From: Vibrio celticus
GTDB taxonomy: Bacteria > Pseudomonadota > Gammaproteobacteria > Enterobacterales > Vibrionaceae
DNA length: 64,000 nt
Direction: 5' to 3'
Assembly (NCBI RefSeq): GCF_024347335.1
Contig: NZ_AP025464.1
Coordinates: 1,674,001-1,738,000, forward strand
The stretch's first letter is position 1, and the number at the start of each line of letters is the position of its first letter. Positions 9,345-17,345 of this stretch are shown piece after piece. Under the pieces are notes generated by a model. That model was not told the origin of the DNA and ran no database searches. It saw only the letters and a list, made by a program, of their open reading frames with translations. The position numbers and the translations under genes were made by a program.

Positions 9345-10120
9345 TGGCTAAGTTCGCAGCAAACTTAACGATGTTATTCACAGAAGTGCCATTTCTGGAG
9401 CGTTTTGAGAAGGCACATAAAGCGGGTTTCAAAGCAGTTGAATACCTATTCCCTTATGCATTTGAGGCCGAAGAGCTTGCAGAAAAAATGCAGGAATTTG
9501 GTTTTGAACAGGCACTTTTCAATATGCCTCCGGGTGATTGGGACGCAGGTGAACGAGGCTTCGCAGCGATTCCTGGCCGTGAAGAAGAGTTTAAAGCAAG
9601 CGTTGATACGGCACTTATGTACGCTAAAGCGCTGAACTGCAAGAAAGTTCACGCGATGTCGGGTCTACATGATGCGAAGTTCACGAGGCAGCAACACGTT
9701 GAAATCTTTATCTCAAATATTCGTTTTGCCGCAGATAAGTTTGCTGAGCATAACATCGAATTGATGATTGAACCGCTAAATAGCCGTGATGTTCCTAATT
9801 ACTTCGTTGCTCACCAACGTGACGCTGTTGAACTGATTAAGTTAGTCGATAGGCCAAATGTGAAGCTGCAACTCGACCTTTATCACGCGCAAATCATGGA
9901 TGGTGATTTAAGTACTTTGATTCGTGAAGTGGCTGCTTATACCGGTCATATCCAAATTGCTTCTGTACCAGAAAGGCATGAACCATCGGAAGGCGAACTG
10001 AACTACCCACACTTGTTTAGTGTTTTGGATGATTCAGGTTACCAAGGTTGGATTGGTTGTGAATACAACCCAAGAGGCACGACAGAAGAGGGGCTTGGCT
10101 GGGTAAACAGTTATTTATAG
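9344..10120 (+). CDS. otnI: 2-oxo-tetronate isomerase
   Basis: A 258-residue TIM-barrel isomerase of the hydroxypyruvate isomerase (Hyi/YgbM) family, the same length as E. coli YgbM. It converts 2-oxo-tetronate to 3-oxo-tetronate, between the LtnD and OtnK steps. Metal and acid-base segments are visible: EPLNSRDVPNYF, LQLDLYHAQIMDGD and GCEYNPRG. It starts inside the otnC stop codon. The older annotation, hydroxypyruvate isomerase, would be a plausible mislabel; the operon context favours the tetronate role. Confidence 0.9.
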   Translation: MAKFAANLTMLFTEVPFLERFEKAHKAGFKAVEYLFPYAFEAEELAEKMQEFGFEQALFNMPPGDWDAGERGFAAIPGREEEFKASVDTALMYAKALNCKKVHAMSGLHDAKFTRQQHVEIFISNIRFAADKFAEHNIELMIEPLNSRDVPNYFVAHQRDAVELIKLVDRPNVKLQLDLYHAQIMDGDLSTLIREVAAYTGHIQIASVPERHEPSEGELNYPHLFSVLDDSGYQGWIGCEYNPRGTTEEGLGWVNSYL

Positions 10121-10215
10121 CGCGGTGGGAATGGCGTTTATATGTAACGAACCATAAAAGTAAAAAACTGATTTAGATAATACGGCTTACAGGCAAGCCA
10201 ACACATAACGATAAA

Positions 10216-10250
10216 GTGCAATAGGTGATCCCGATATCACCTATATGCAC
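10216..10250 (+). promoter_or_regulatory. Strong hairpin between otnI and the permease gene
   Basis: GTGCA-ATAGGTGAT pairs with ATCACCTAT-A-TGCAC, giving 14 base pairs with one bulged A and a 6-nt loop. No T-run follows, so it is not a classical terminator. It could set relative expression through RNA processing or 3'-end protection of the enzyme transcript. Confidence 0.5.
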
Positions 10251-10300
10251 CACCCTACAATTTTCATAAAAATGAAGAAAGAGACAAAAGGAATATAAAA

Positions 10301-11755
10301 ATGGATGGAGCACTGATAGGCATCGTAATTGGCATCTTAACCATGATGGGTATGATTATTAAAACGAGAATCCCAGTCGCACTTGCTATGGTTATTGCAA
10401 GTATCATCATGGGTCTTTTTGCGGGTATGGCGCCAACAGAGTTGATTGATGCAATTAAAGCAGGTTTTGGTGGCGTGCTTGGTGGTATTGGTTTGATCAT
10501 CGCATTCGGCGTTATCATGGGCGCGTGTTTCGAACGCTCTGGAGCCGCTGTTCGAATGGCAAAAACGTTTGTAAAGCTGTGTGGTAAAGGTCGTGAAGAC
10601 TTAGCACTAGGTTTTACAGGGGTGCTTGTCGCTATCCCAGTTTTCTGTGACTCTGCGTACATCATTTTGCATTCTCTTGTTCGCGCAATTTCACGTGATA
10701 CGGGTAAGTCAGCGGTTGGCCTTGGTGTAACTCTAGCGCTTGGCTTGCTTATCACTCACGCACTTGTGCCACCAACACCGGGTCCAGTTGCTGTGGCTGG
10801 AATTCTGGGTGTAGACCTAGGTGAATACATGTTATGGGGTTTGATGGTTTCTATCCCTATGATGCTTCTTTCTATGATTTATATTCGCCGAGTAGGTAAC
10901 GAGTTCTACCGCGTACCAAACGGAGAGATATGGATTACTAACCAAGCTGATTGGGCAAACCTTGAGAAAGTAAAAGAAACAGATGACAGAGAGCTACCAA
11001 GTAACTTTTTATCATTCGGTCCAATTCTGCTGCCAATCGCATTCATCCTAATCAACACGCTTGTTGGTCAAGGTGACACTGCAATGCACAACGTTATTTC
11101 GTTGATTGGTAACCCAGTGGTTGCTGTTGGTATCGGTGTTCTGATGGCGCTATACGGTCTTACTCGTCATATTGAGCGCAAAGACATGGTTAGCTCTATG
11201 GATGATGCTCTGTCTACTACAGGTCTAATTCTTGTGGTAACTGGTTGTGGTGGCGCAATGGGTGCCGTACTTAAAGCATCAGGTGCTGGTCCTCAAGTCG
11301 CCGAAGCTATCGCAAGCAGCGGTATTCCACCTCTACTTGTACCACTAGCAATTGCTTCAATGCTTCGTCTAATCCAAGGTTCAGCAACTGCATCAATGAT
11401 GGTTGCAGCAACGATGACACTGCCTCTAGTCGAAACGTTAGGTCTAGACCCAGTATTCGTAGCACTTGCATGTGCGGTAGGTCCGGTTGGCTTCTCTCAT
11501 TTGAACGATTCATACTTCCACATCATCAACCGTACGTTAGGTATTACTGAACTAGCTGACCAAATTAAGATCTGGTCTGTGTCTTCAACTATCGCATGGG
11601 CGATTGGTGCAAGCATCATCATGATTCTAAACTTAGTGTTTGGTAAAGGCGGTACGTTGATCGACCCACTGATTCCAATTGCGGTTCTAGGTGCTGTATT
11701 CGTGTGGCTAAAAAGCAAAGAGAAATCACAAGTAAAGACAGCCGTTACTAACTAA
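10301..11755 (+). CDS. GntP-family permease for tetronates
   Basis: A 484-residue inner-membrane carrier of the gluconate:H+ symporter (GntP) family, matching the position of E. coli ygbN. Many hydrophobic helices are evident from the N-terminus (IGIVIGILTMMGMIIKTRIPVALAMVIASIIMGL), and family motifs such as HALVPPTPGPVAVAG and GFSHLNDSYFH are present. It sits 180 bp after otnI with a hairpin between them and a terminator after it, so it is the last gene of the transcript. The likely cargo is L-threonate/D-erythronate, judged from the operon; gluconate or glycerate cannot be excluded. Confidence 0.87.
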   Translation: MDGALIGIVIGILTMMGMIIKTRIPVALAMVIASIIMGLFAGMAPTELIDAIKAGFGGVLGGIGLIIAFGVIMGACFERSGAAVRMAKTFVKLCGKGREDLALGFTGVLVAIPVFCDSAYIILHSLVRAISRDTGKSAVGLGVTLALGLLITHALVPPTPGPVAVAGILGVDLGEYMLWGLMVSIPMMLLSMIYIRRVGNEFYRVPNGEIWITNQADWANLEKVKETDDRELPSNFLSFGPILLPIAFILINTLVGQGDTAMHNVISLIGNPVVAVGIGVLMALYGLTRHIERKDMVSSMDDALSTTGLILVVTGCGGAMGAVLKASGAGPQVAEAIASSGIPPLLVPLAIASMLRLIQGSATASMMVAATMTLPLVETLGLDPVFVALACAVGPVGFSHLNDSYFHIINRTLGITELADQIKIWSVSSTIAWAIGASIIMILNLVFGKGGTLIDPLIPIAVLGAVFVWLKSKEKSQVKTAVTN

Positions 11756-11775
11756 TACTACTTACCTTTATATAC

Positions 11776-11824
11776 TGCCCCTATTAAGTGATTAGCTTGC
11801 TGATCTTCAATAGGGGCATTTTTA
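11776..11824 (+). terminator. Rho-independent terminator of the tetronate operon
   Basis: A 10-bp stem TGCCCCTATT/AATAGGGGCA (11776-11785 and 11809-11818) is followed by a T-run. It separates the permease from the glycerate kinase gene. Confidence 0.85.
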
Positions 11825-11868
11825 GATCGGGCACTCATCAAAATTACTAATCTTTTGGATCTCTCAGT

Positions 11869-13038
11869 ATGAAAATTGTTATTGCACCAGACTCGTTTAA
11901 AGAATCTCTATCGGCTGTATCTGTGGCGGGGTGTATTGAAAAGGGCTTTCGTGAAATCTTCCCTGATGCTGAATACGTGACCTTGCCTTTAGCCGATGGC
12001 GGCGAAGGGACTGTGGATGTGTTGCTGCAAGGCTTAGCGGGGCAAAAGCGAACACATCAAGTGGAAGGGCCGTTGGGCGCATTGGTTAATGCTGAATGGG
12101 CGATGCTTGAGTCATCCGATAGCAACCCGAACAAAACCGCAATTGTTGAAATTGCTGCGGCATCAGGTTTGGATTTGTTAGCGCCAGAGCAGCGTAACCC
12201 TTTGGTGGCTTCTTCATTCGGCACTGGGCAATTGATTTTGGAAGCGATAGAGCAGGGCGCTCAAACGATTATTCTTGGATTGGGTGGCAGTGCGACCAAT
12301 GATGGTGGTGCGGGTATTGTTCAAGCTTTGAGTGGTCGTTTGCTAGATCAAAAAGAGCAAGAGCTTAACCGAGGAGGCGCTGCACTAGCTGATTTATCAT
12401 CGATTGATCTTACTGGTTTAGATTCACGCTGTGCTGATATCGAGTTAATTGTAGCGTGCGATGTCGATAATCCGTTGTGTGGTGATAACGGTGCTAGCCA
12501 TATATTCGGCCCACAAAAAGGCGCAAGCCCAGAACAAGTTGTGATGCTTGATAAGGCGCTTGAGAATTTTGCTCAAGTAGTTGAATCGCAAGGTTGTGTT
12601 CGTGGGGATGATCCCGTTCACAAGCGTACTGGTTATGGCGCGGCTGGTGGTGCTCCAATGGGGCTTGGTTTGTTGTTTAACATGCAGATTAAATCGGGTA
12701 TTGAGATGGTGCTTGATGTTTTGCAAGCCGATGAAGTATTGAAAGGCGCAGATCTTGTGATTACCGGTGAAGGGCAAATGGACAATCAAACTCTGCAAGG
12801 AAAGACTCCTTATGGCATTGCCAAACGTGCGAGCTTACAAGGCATTCCGACCATAGGGATTGCAGGTTCTTTAGGTACAGAAGTCGAAGCCTTATATCGT
12901 GAAATGAACAGCTTGTTTGGTACAGTGCGCTCTCCTCAGTCACTCGAGCAAGTACTGCGAGAAGCTGAATTGAACCTAACCAGAACGGCGAGGAACATTG
13001 CCTCAACTCTGAGGTTAGGCCATGCCATTTTTAAATAA
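11869..13038 (+). CDS. Glycerate kinase
   Basis: A 389-residue glycerate kinase of the GarK/GlxK family, about the usual length (around 380). It phosphorylates D-glycerate with ATP. Conserved segments are APDSFKESLSA at the N-terminus, LPLADGGEGTVD, ILGLGGSATNDGG, and GEGQMDNQTLQGKTPYG near the C-terminus. The gene lies after the operon terminator with its own ribosome-binding site, so it may be expressed separately. The LtnD/OtnIKC pathway yields dihydroxyacetone phosphate directly and does not require this kinase, so its presence suggests a linked use of glycerate. Confidence 0.92.
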   Translation: MKIVIAPDSFKESLSAVSVAGCIEKGFREIFPDAEYVTLPLADGGEGTVDVLLQGLAGQKRTHQVEGPLGALVNAEWAMLESSDSNPNKTAIVEIAAASGLDLLAPEQRNPLVASSFGTGQLILEAIEQGAQTIILGLGGSATNDGGAGIVQALSGRLLDQKEQELNRGGAALADLSSIDLTGLDSRCADIELIVACDVDNPLCGDNGASHIFGPQKGASPEQVVMLDKALENFAQVVESQGCVRGDDPVHKRTGYGAAGGAPMGLGLLFNMQIKSGIEMVLDVLQADEVLKGADLVITGEGQMDNQTLQGKTPYGIAKRASLQGIPTIGIAGSLGTEVEALYREMNSLFGTVRSPQSLEQVLREAELNLTRTARNIASTLRLGHAIFK

Positions 13039-13237
13039 ACCGAAGTTATACATAGGCTTATTCGCAGTGAAGTTCAATAGGTTTTATAGATAACAACGAT
13101 AAATATAAACGATTATATTTTCTGCCAACTCAGGTCCATTCTTTATCCATATTATTTTAGTGGTTTTTAAAGTATTGAATCCACTTAAATCTAAGATGTG
13201 GCAACGATGCGATATCTTTAACCTTAAGGAATAGACC

Positions 13238-14689
13238 ATGAGTAAAAAACTAACTACAGCTGCGGGTTGTCCTGTTGCTCATAACCAGAATGTTCAAACT
13301 GCGGGCAAACGTGGTCCTCAACTTCTTCAAGACGTTTGGTTTTTGGAGAAATTGGCCCATTTTGATCGTGAAGTGATTCCAGAGCGTCGTATGCACGCGA
13401 AAGGCTCAGGTGCTTACGGCACATTTACCGTTACACACGACATCACAAAATACACCAAGGCAAAATTGTTCTCTGAAGTAGGTAAAAAAACCGACTTGTT
13501 TGCACGTTTCACAACAGTTGCGGGTGAGCGCGGTGCTGCCGATGCTGAGCGTGATATCCGTGGCTTTGCATTGAAGTTTTATACTGAAGAAGGCAACTGG
13601 GATATGGTGGGTAACAACACGCCAGTATTCTTCCTTCGTGATCCTCTTAAGTTCCCTGACTTAAACCACGCGGTGAAACGTGATCCACGCACTAACATGC
13701 GTAGCGCGAAAAACAACTGGGATTTCTGGACTTCTCTTCCGGAAGCTCTGCACCAAATTACTATCGTAATGAGTGACCGTGGTATCCCTGCGACTTACCG
13801 TCACATGCACGGCTTTGGTAGCCACACGTTCAGCTTCATCAACGCTGATAACGAACGTTTCTGGGTTAAATTCCACTTCAAATCTCAGCAAGGTATTAAG
13901 AACCTTTCTGATGCAGAAGCGGCACAAGTGATCGGTGACGATCGCGAAAGCCACCAACGTGACTTGCTAGACAGTATCGATAATCAAGACTTCCCGAAAT
14001 GGACGTTGAAAGTTCAAGTGATGCCAGAAGCGGATGCAGCGAAGGTTCCATACAACCCGTTCGATTTGACTAAGATCTGGCCTCATGCAGATTACCCGTT
14101 GATTGAAGTGGGTGAATTCGAGCTAAACCGTAACCCACAAAACTTCTTCGCTGAAGTTGAGCAGTCGGCATTCAACCCGGCGAATGTGGTTCCAGGTATC
14201 AGCTTCTCGCCAGACAAGATGCTACAAGGTCGTCTGTTTGCTTACGGTGATGCACAACGATACCGTTTGGGTGTTAACCATCAGCATATTCCAGTGAACG
14301 CTCCTCGTTGCCCAGTACACAGCTACCACCGTGATGGCGCGATGCGTGTCGATGGTAACTTCGGTGGCACATTAGGTTATGAGCCAAACAACGAAGGTCA
14401 ATGGGCTGAGCAGCCAGATTTCGCTGAACCAGCATTGAACCTAGATGGCGCAGCAGCACACTGGGATCACCGCGAAGATGAAGATTACTTCTCGCAACCG
14501 GGTGACTTGTTCCGCCTAATGACGCCAGAGAAGCAAGCGATTCTGTTTGATAACACTGCTCGTAACCTAGGCGGCGTACCAAAAGAGATTCAACTGCGTC
14601 ACCTAAGACACTGTTACAAAGCCGACCCTGCATACGGTGAAGGTATTGGTAAATTGCTTGAAATTGATGTGAGTGAATTTAAGTCGTAA
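13238..14689 (+). CDS. katA: Monofunctional heme catalase
   Basis: A 483-residue small-subunit catalase that disproportionates hydrogen peroxide. The distal histidine is His53 (RRMHAKGSGAYGTF), the distal asparagine Asn126 (DMVGNNTPVFFLRDP), and the heme-ligating tyrosine Tyr336 (RLFAYGDAQRYRLG). No signal peptide is seen, so it is cytoplasmic. A ribosome-binding site (TAAGGAA) precedes the ATG. The gene is monocistronic: about 200 bp of leader with no gene, and a terminator just after the stop. OxyR control is usual for such catalases, but no clear site was identified. Confidence 0.96.
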   Translation: MSKKLTTAAGCPVAHNQNVQTAGKRGPQLLQDVWFLEKLAHFDREVIPERRMHAKGSGAYGTFTVTHDITKYTKAKLFSEVGKKTDLFARFTTVAGERGAADAERDIRGFALKFYTEEGNWDMVGNNTPVFFLRDPLKFPDLNHAVKRDPRTNMRSAKNNWDFWTSLPEALHQITIVMSDRGIPATYRHMHGFGSHTFSFINADNERFWVKFHFKSQQGIKNLSDAEAAQVIGDDRESHQRDLLDSIDNQDFPKWTLKVQVMPEADAAKVPYNPFDLTKIWPHADYPLIEVGEFELNRNPQNFFAEVEQSAFNPANVVPGISFSPDKMLQGRLFAYGDAQRYRLGVNHQHIPVNAPRCPVHSYHRDGAMRVDGNFGGTLGYEPNNEGQWAEQPDFAEPALNLDGAAAHWDHREDEDYFSQPGDLFRLMTPEKQAILFDNTARNLGGVPKEIQLRHLRHCYKADPAYGEGIGKLLEIDVSEFKS

Positions 14690-14709
14690 TCAAGATGATT
14701 GATTAATTG

Positions 14710-14745
14710 AAAGGCCGTTGAGTGAATCACTTGATGGCCTTTTTT
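14710..14745 (+). terminator. Terminator after the catalase gene
   Basis: The stem AAAGGCC/GGCCTTT, with extended partial pairing through GTTGAGTG/CACTTGAT, is followed by TTTT. It lies 21 bp after the katA stop. Confidence 0.8.
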
Positions 14746-14773
14746 GATCTCGCCGTTTATTAAGCAACCCAAA

Positions 14774-14824
14774 ATCATTGAAAATTCAACAATTATCATT
14801 GAAAAATTTAACAATTATCATTGA
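14774..14824. repeat. Tandem 21-22 bp repeats, Fur-box-like
   Basis: Two copies of ATCATTGAAAA(A)TTYAACAATT (14774-14794 and 14795-14816) and a third partial copy (14817-14824) sit 100-150 bp upstream of the patatin-like gene. On the reverse strand each reads CAATGATAATTGTT, which matches about 11 of 19 positions of the Fur consensus. They look like tandem regulator sites. Fur is only one candidate. Confidence 0.45.
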
Positions 14825-14923
14825 TAGTTTTTACCTATCGAATTGATAAATCTATCCCATTATCTTTGTAAGAGTGATGGGATTATTCTACGACTATCAG
14901 TTTATAAAGTAGAAGAGTTTGAG

Positions 14924-15796
14924 ATGAATAAGAGCGCATTAATCGTTGAAGGTGGAGCAATGAGAGGTATTTTTGCTGCCGGAGTTTTAGACGCCTTTAT
15001 GCAAGACGATTTCCGTCCTTATGATTTTGCCATCGGCGTATCTGCAGGTGTGTCGAATCTGGTTGGCTACTTATCTCATGCACCAAAACGCAGTTATGAT
15101 GTGATCACCACGATGGCGACGGATAAGACCTTCTTTAACCCTGCTCGCTTTGCCAAGGGTGGCAACTTGGTAGACGTTAAATGGTTATGGAACGAATCCA
15201 ATCAACGTTATCCGCTCGATTGTGGTGAGCTGTTTTCAAGTATCCCACTCATTGCTGCTGTCACAAATGTCGATACGGGCAGTGCAGACTACTACCATAT
15301 TAAGCCAGAAAACCTCTCTAACGTGGTGGAAGCAACCACCGCTTTGCCTATTGCTTACCGAGAAACACCGTGCTTCTCTGGTGGCTGTTATACCGATGGT
15401 GGTGTCGCGGATTCGATTCCGGTGCGTGAAGCATATCGTCGTGGTGCACGAGACATTACGGTGATTCTTTCTCATCCTTTAAGTTACCGAATGAAGCCTC
15501 AAAAGCACCAATGGATGCTAAAAAAACTGTTAAAGAAATTCCCAAATATTGCTGAGTCGATGGCGGTGCGTGCCGACAACTACAATCAGTCTTTGGAGTT
15601 CATTCGTAACCCACCCAAAGATGCGACCATTAAAGTGATAGCGCCGCCAGAAGCGTTCGCAGTGAAGCGTTTAACTATGGATCAAAGTACTCTTAATGCA
15701 GGTTACGAGATGGGCATTAAAGCGGGTGAAGAGCACCTTGCCATTCGAAAAGGCGTGTATGGTTTAGACACCGAAGATTGTCATTTCTGCGTCTAG
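14924..15796 (+). CDS. Patatin-like phospholipase
   Basis: A 290-residue patatin-fold lipid acyl hydrolase, similar to E. coli YjjU. The oxyanion-hole motif is GGAMRG near residue 11, the nucleophile is Ser40 in GVSAG, and the catalytic Asp158 lies in YTDGGVADS. The ORF is open upstream to 14843, but the ATG at 14924 is chosen because it starts the family's usual MNKSALIVEGG. No signal peptide is present, so it is probably cytoplasmic or peripheral. It is transcribed toward the IS3 element and ldhA. Upstream tandem repeats suggest regulation, possibly by iron. Confidence 0.88.
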   Translation: MNKSALIVEGGAMRGIFAAGVLDAFMQDDFRPYDFAIGVSAGVSNLVGYLSHAPKRSYDVITTMATDKTFFNPARFAKGGNLVDVKWLWNESNQRYPLDCGELFSSIPLIAAVTNVDTGSADYYHIKPENLSNVVEATTALPIAYRETPCFSGGCYTDGGVADSIPVREAYRRGARDITVILSHPLSYRMKPQKHQWMLKKLLKKFPNIAESMAVRADNYNQSLEFIRNPPKDATIKVIAPPEAFAVKRLTMDQSTLNAGYEMGIKAGEEHLAIRKGVYGLDTEDCHFCV

Positions 15797-15881
15797 GAAG
15801 GGTTTTAGAATACTGAATAAACGACGAAGCCACGCTGTTCACTTCCGAAATGAAGTGACCCCATAAAGTTGGACATTTCTG

Positions 15882-16694
15882 TTAAGCGGCTTTCAAGGCC
15901 TGAGTTCGATATTCTATCGGAGTCAGGCCTTTTAGTTTCACTTTTATACGTTTGGTATTGTAGTACTCGATGTATTCTTTAATTTGCTCTATCAGAGCAT
16001 CTGCATCTTCAAAGCTTTGGTTGTGATACATCTCGGTTTTGAGTAAAGCAAAAAAGTTTTCAGCAACAGCATTATCCAAGCAGTTACCTTTTCTCGACAT
16101 GCTTTGCGTTAACCCACTCTCCGCTACCTTTTTCTGATACTGTCGATGGCGATATTGCCAACCTTGATCGCTGTGTATAATTGGCTTTGAGTTGGGTTTC
16201 AGCTTTGATATAGCCTCCGTCAGCATATCCGTGACAAGCGGCAAGCAGGCATTTTTGGCCACTCTATAAGCTACCACTTCCTGAGTAAACAAGTCGACAA
16301 CTGGAGACAAGTATACTTTCTGCTCTTTGACTTTGAACTCCGTGACATCAGTTACCCACTTTTCATCGGGTTGAGTCGCACTAAAATCTCTTTCAAGCAC
16401 GTTGGGAGCAGCTGTTCCAGACTCTCCTCGGTATGAACGGTACTTTTTAATCCTGACCGTCGATTTAAGGTTGAGCTGAGCCATAAGCCTTTGAACCGTT
16501 TTGTGATTAAGCGCGACCCCCTGATTTTTTAGTTCTAAATGAATACGACGATAACCGTATCGGCCCTTATGTTCATGATAAATTGACTTTATCAACCGCA
16601 GCTCACGTTCGTAGCTATTTGGGCGCTTGCTCGTTTGAGCCTGATAATAAAAGACACTTTTTGCCAGCTGTAGAGTCTGCAGTAAGTGCTTCAA
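15882..16694 (-). CDS. IS3-family transposase OrfB (catalytic DDE part)
   Basis: A 270-residue rve-type integrase core. The DDE triad is visible in VTDVTEF, IHSDQGWQY and the segment NAVAENFFALLKTE. The listed start is a TTG at 16694. The real product is probably an OrfAB fusion: the frame is open upstream (AVIALTLKGKYP) and sits -1 relative to OrfA. A slippery GAAAAAG lies at the end of orfA. Both frames look intact, so the element may be active. Confidence 0.92.
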   Translation of the reverse strand: MKHLLQTLQLAKSVFYYQAQTSKRPNSYERELRLIKSIYHEHKGRYGYRRIHLELKNQGVALNHKTVQRLMAQLNLKSTVRIKKYRSYRGESGTAAPNVLERDFSATQPDEKWVTDVTEFKVKEQKVYLSPVVDLFTQEVVAYRVAKNACLPLVTDMLTEAISKLKPNSKPIIHSDQGWQYRHRQYQKKVAESGLTQSMSRKGNCLDNAVAENFFALLKTEMYHNQSFEDADALIEQIKEYIEYYNTKRIKVKLKGLTPIEYRTQALKAA

Positions 16695-16720
16695 CGGGTA
16701 CTTGCCTTTAAGAGTTAGAG

Positions 16721-17230
16721 CTATGACCGCTTTTTCTTTGTTCGACGGTTTTTTTCCTGCTCCAACTCTTCCAACTTTTTTAAAACAGCATTCTCGGTTC
16801 GTAAGTAGACTAACTCCTCTTTTAGCTCCTCAAGTGTCATTTCATTATCAGGCTTAGTGGTTCGTTGAGGTTGCTGTTTCATTGAGGGTCTTCCTTTCTG
16901 GCGCATTTTGAGCCCCTTGATACCGAGCTCATTAAATCGTTTGAGCCAGACAGAGAGTATCCCAGGGGATGAGAGGTTTAATACTGCGCTAGTGTGCGTG
17001 AGAGACCATTCATTCGTCCACATTAAATTCAATGCTTTTCGTTTTGTTTGAGCAGTCGCGGCATGCTTAGTTGGTAAAAATGAATCAGTACCATGGATGG
17101 CAAAGACTTGAGCCCAATACCGTATCTGCCTTGAAGAAATTGAATATTGTTTTGCTAAGTAGAGAGATGACGTGCCATCTAAGTATTGCTTAGCAATGAT
17201 ACATTTTAGCTCTCGGCTATATTTGGACAT
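16721..17230 (-). CDS. IS3-family OrfA (DNA-binding part)
   Basis: A 169-residue protein with two helix-turn-helix regions (residues about 5-60 and 65-115) and a C-terminal leucine-zipper-like coiled coil (LEELKEELVYLRTENAVLKKLEELEQE). This length and layout are typical of the IS150 group. It ends in an A-rich, Lys/Arg-rich tail (RRTKKKRS) that carries the -1 frameshift signal into OrfB. Confidence 0.92.
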   Translation of the reverse strand: MSKYSRELKCIIAKQYLDGTSSLYLAKQYSISSRQIRYWAQVFAIHGTDSFLPTKHAATAQTKRKALNLMWTNEWSLTHTSAVLNLSSPGILSVWLKRFNELGIKGLKMRQKGRPSMKQQPQRTTKPDNEMTLEELKEELVYLRTENAVLKKLEELEQEKNRRTKKKRS

Positions 17231-17345
17231 AAAAAGACCCCCAATAATTGGTGTCCAACTATTGGGGGTCAGTTCAAATCGCGTGGCTTTGTATCTGTAG
17301 ACCTAGTTTGTTTTTAACTCAGTCTGCGATTAACTCAATCTGCTA

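Larger units (their letters stand above)
15851..17276 (-). mobile_element. IS3-family (IS150-group) insertion sequence, about 1426 bp
   Basis: The ends form an imperfect inverted repeat: TGAAGTGACCCC then GTTGGACA on the left, TGAACTGACCCCC then GTTGGACA on the right (reverse complement). It encodes OrfA and OrfB on the minus strand with the usual -1 frameshift arrangement. No exact target duplication is seen: the flanking triplets are AAA (15848-15850) and AAT (17277-17279). Flanking 12-bp arms, ACGAAGCCACGC and GCGTGGCTTTGT, suggest insertion into the loop of a terminator between two convergent genes. Confidence 0.9.

Noticed and set aside
9344..10120. Annotating the isomerase as hydroxypyruvate isomerase
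   Set aside because: The same fold and family, but the coupled otnC overlap and the ltnD/otnK neighbours fit the 2-oxo-tetronate isomerase role better.
10264..10755. A 163-residue minus-strand ORF overlapping the permease
   Set aside because: Low-complexity Ile/Pro/Ser-rich translation, opposite to a clear membrane-protein gene; a shadow frame.
14274..14633. A 119-residue minus-strand ORF within the catalase gene
   Set aside because: Antisense shadow of conserved catalase codons.
15856..17271. Shorter IS3 boundaries beginning at TGACCCC
   Set aside because: The inverted repeat extends five more bases outward (TGAAG/TGAAC), so 15851-17276 was preferred.
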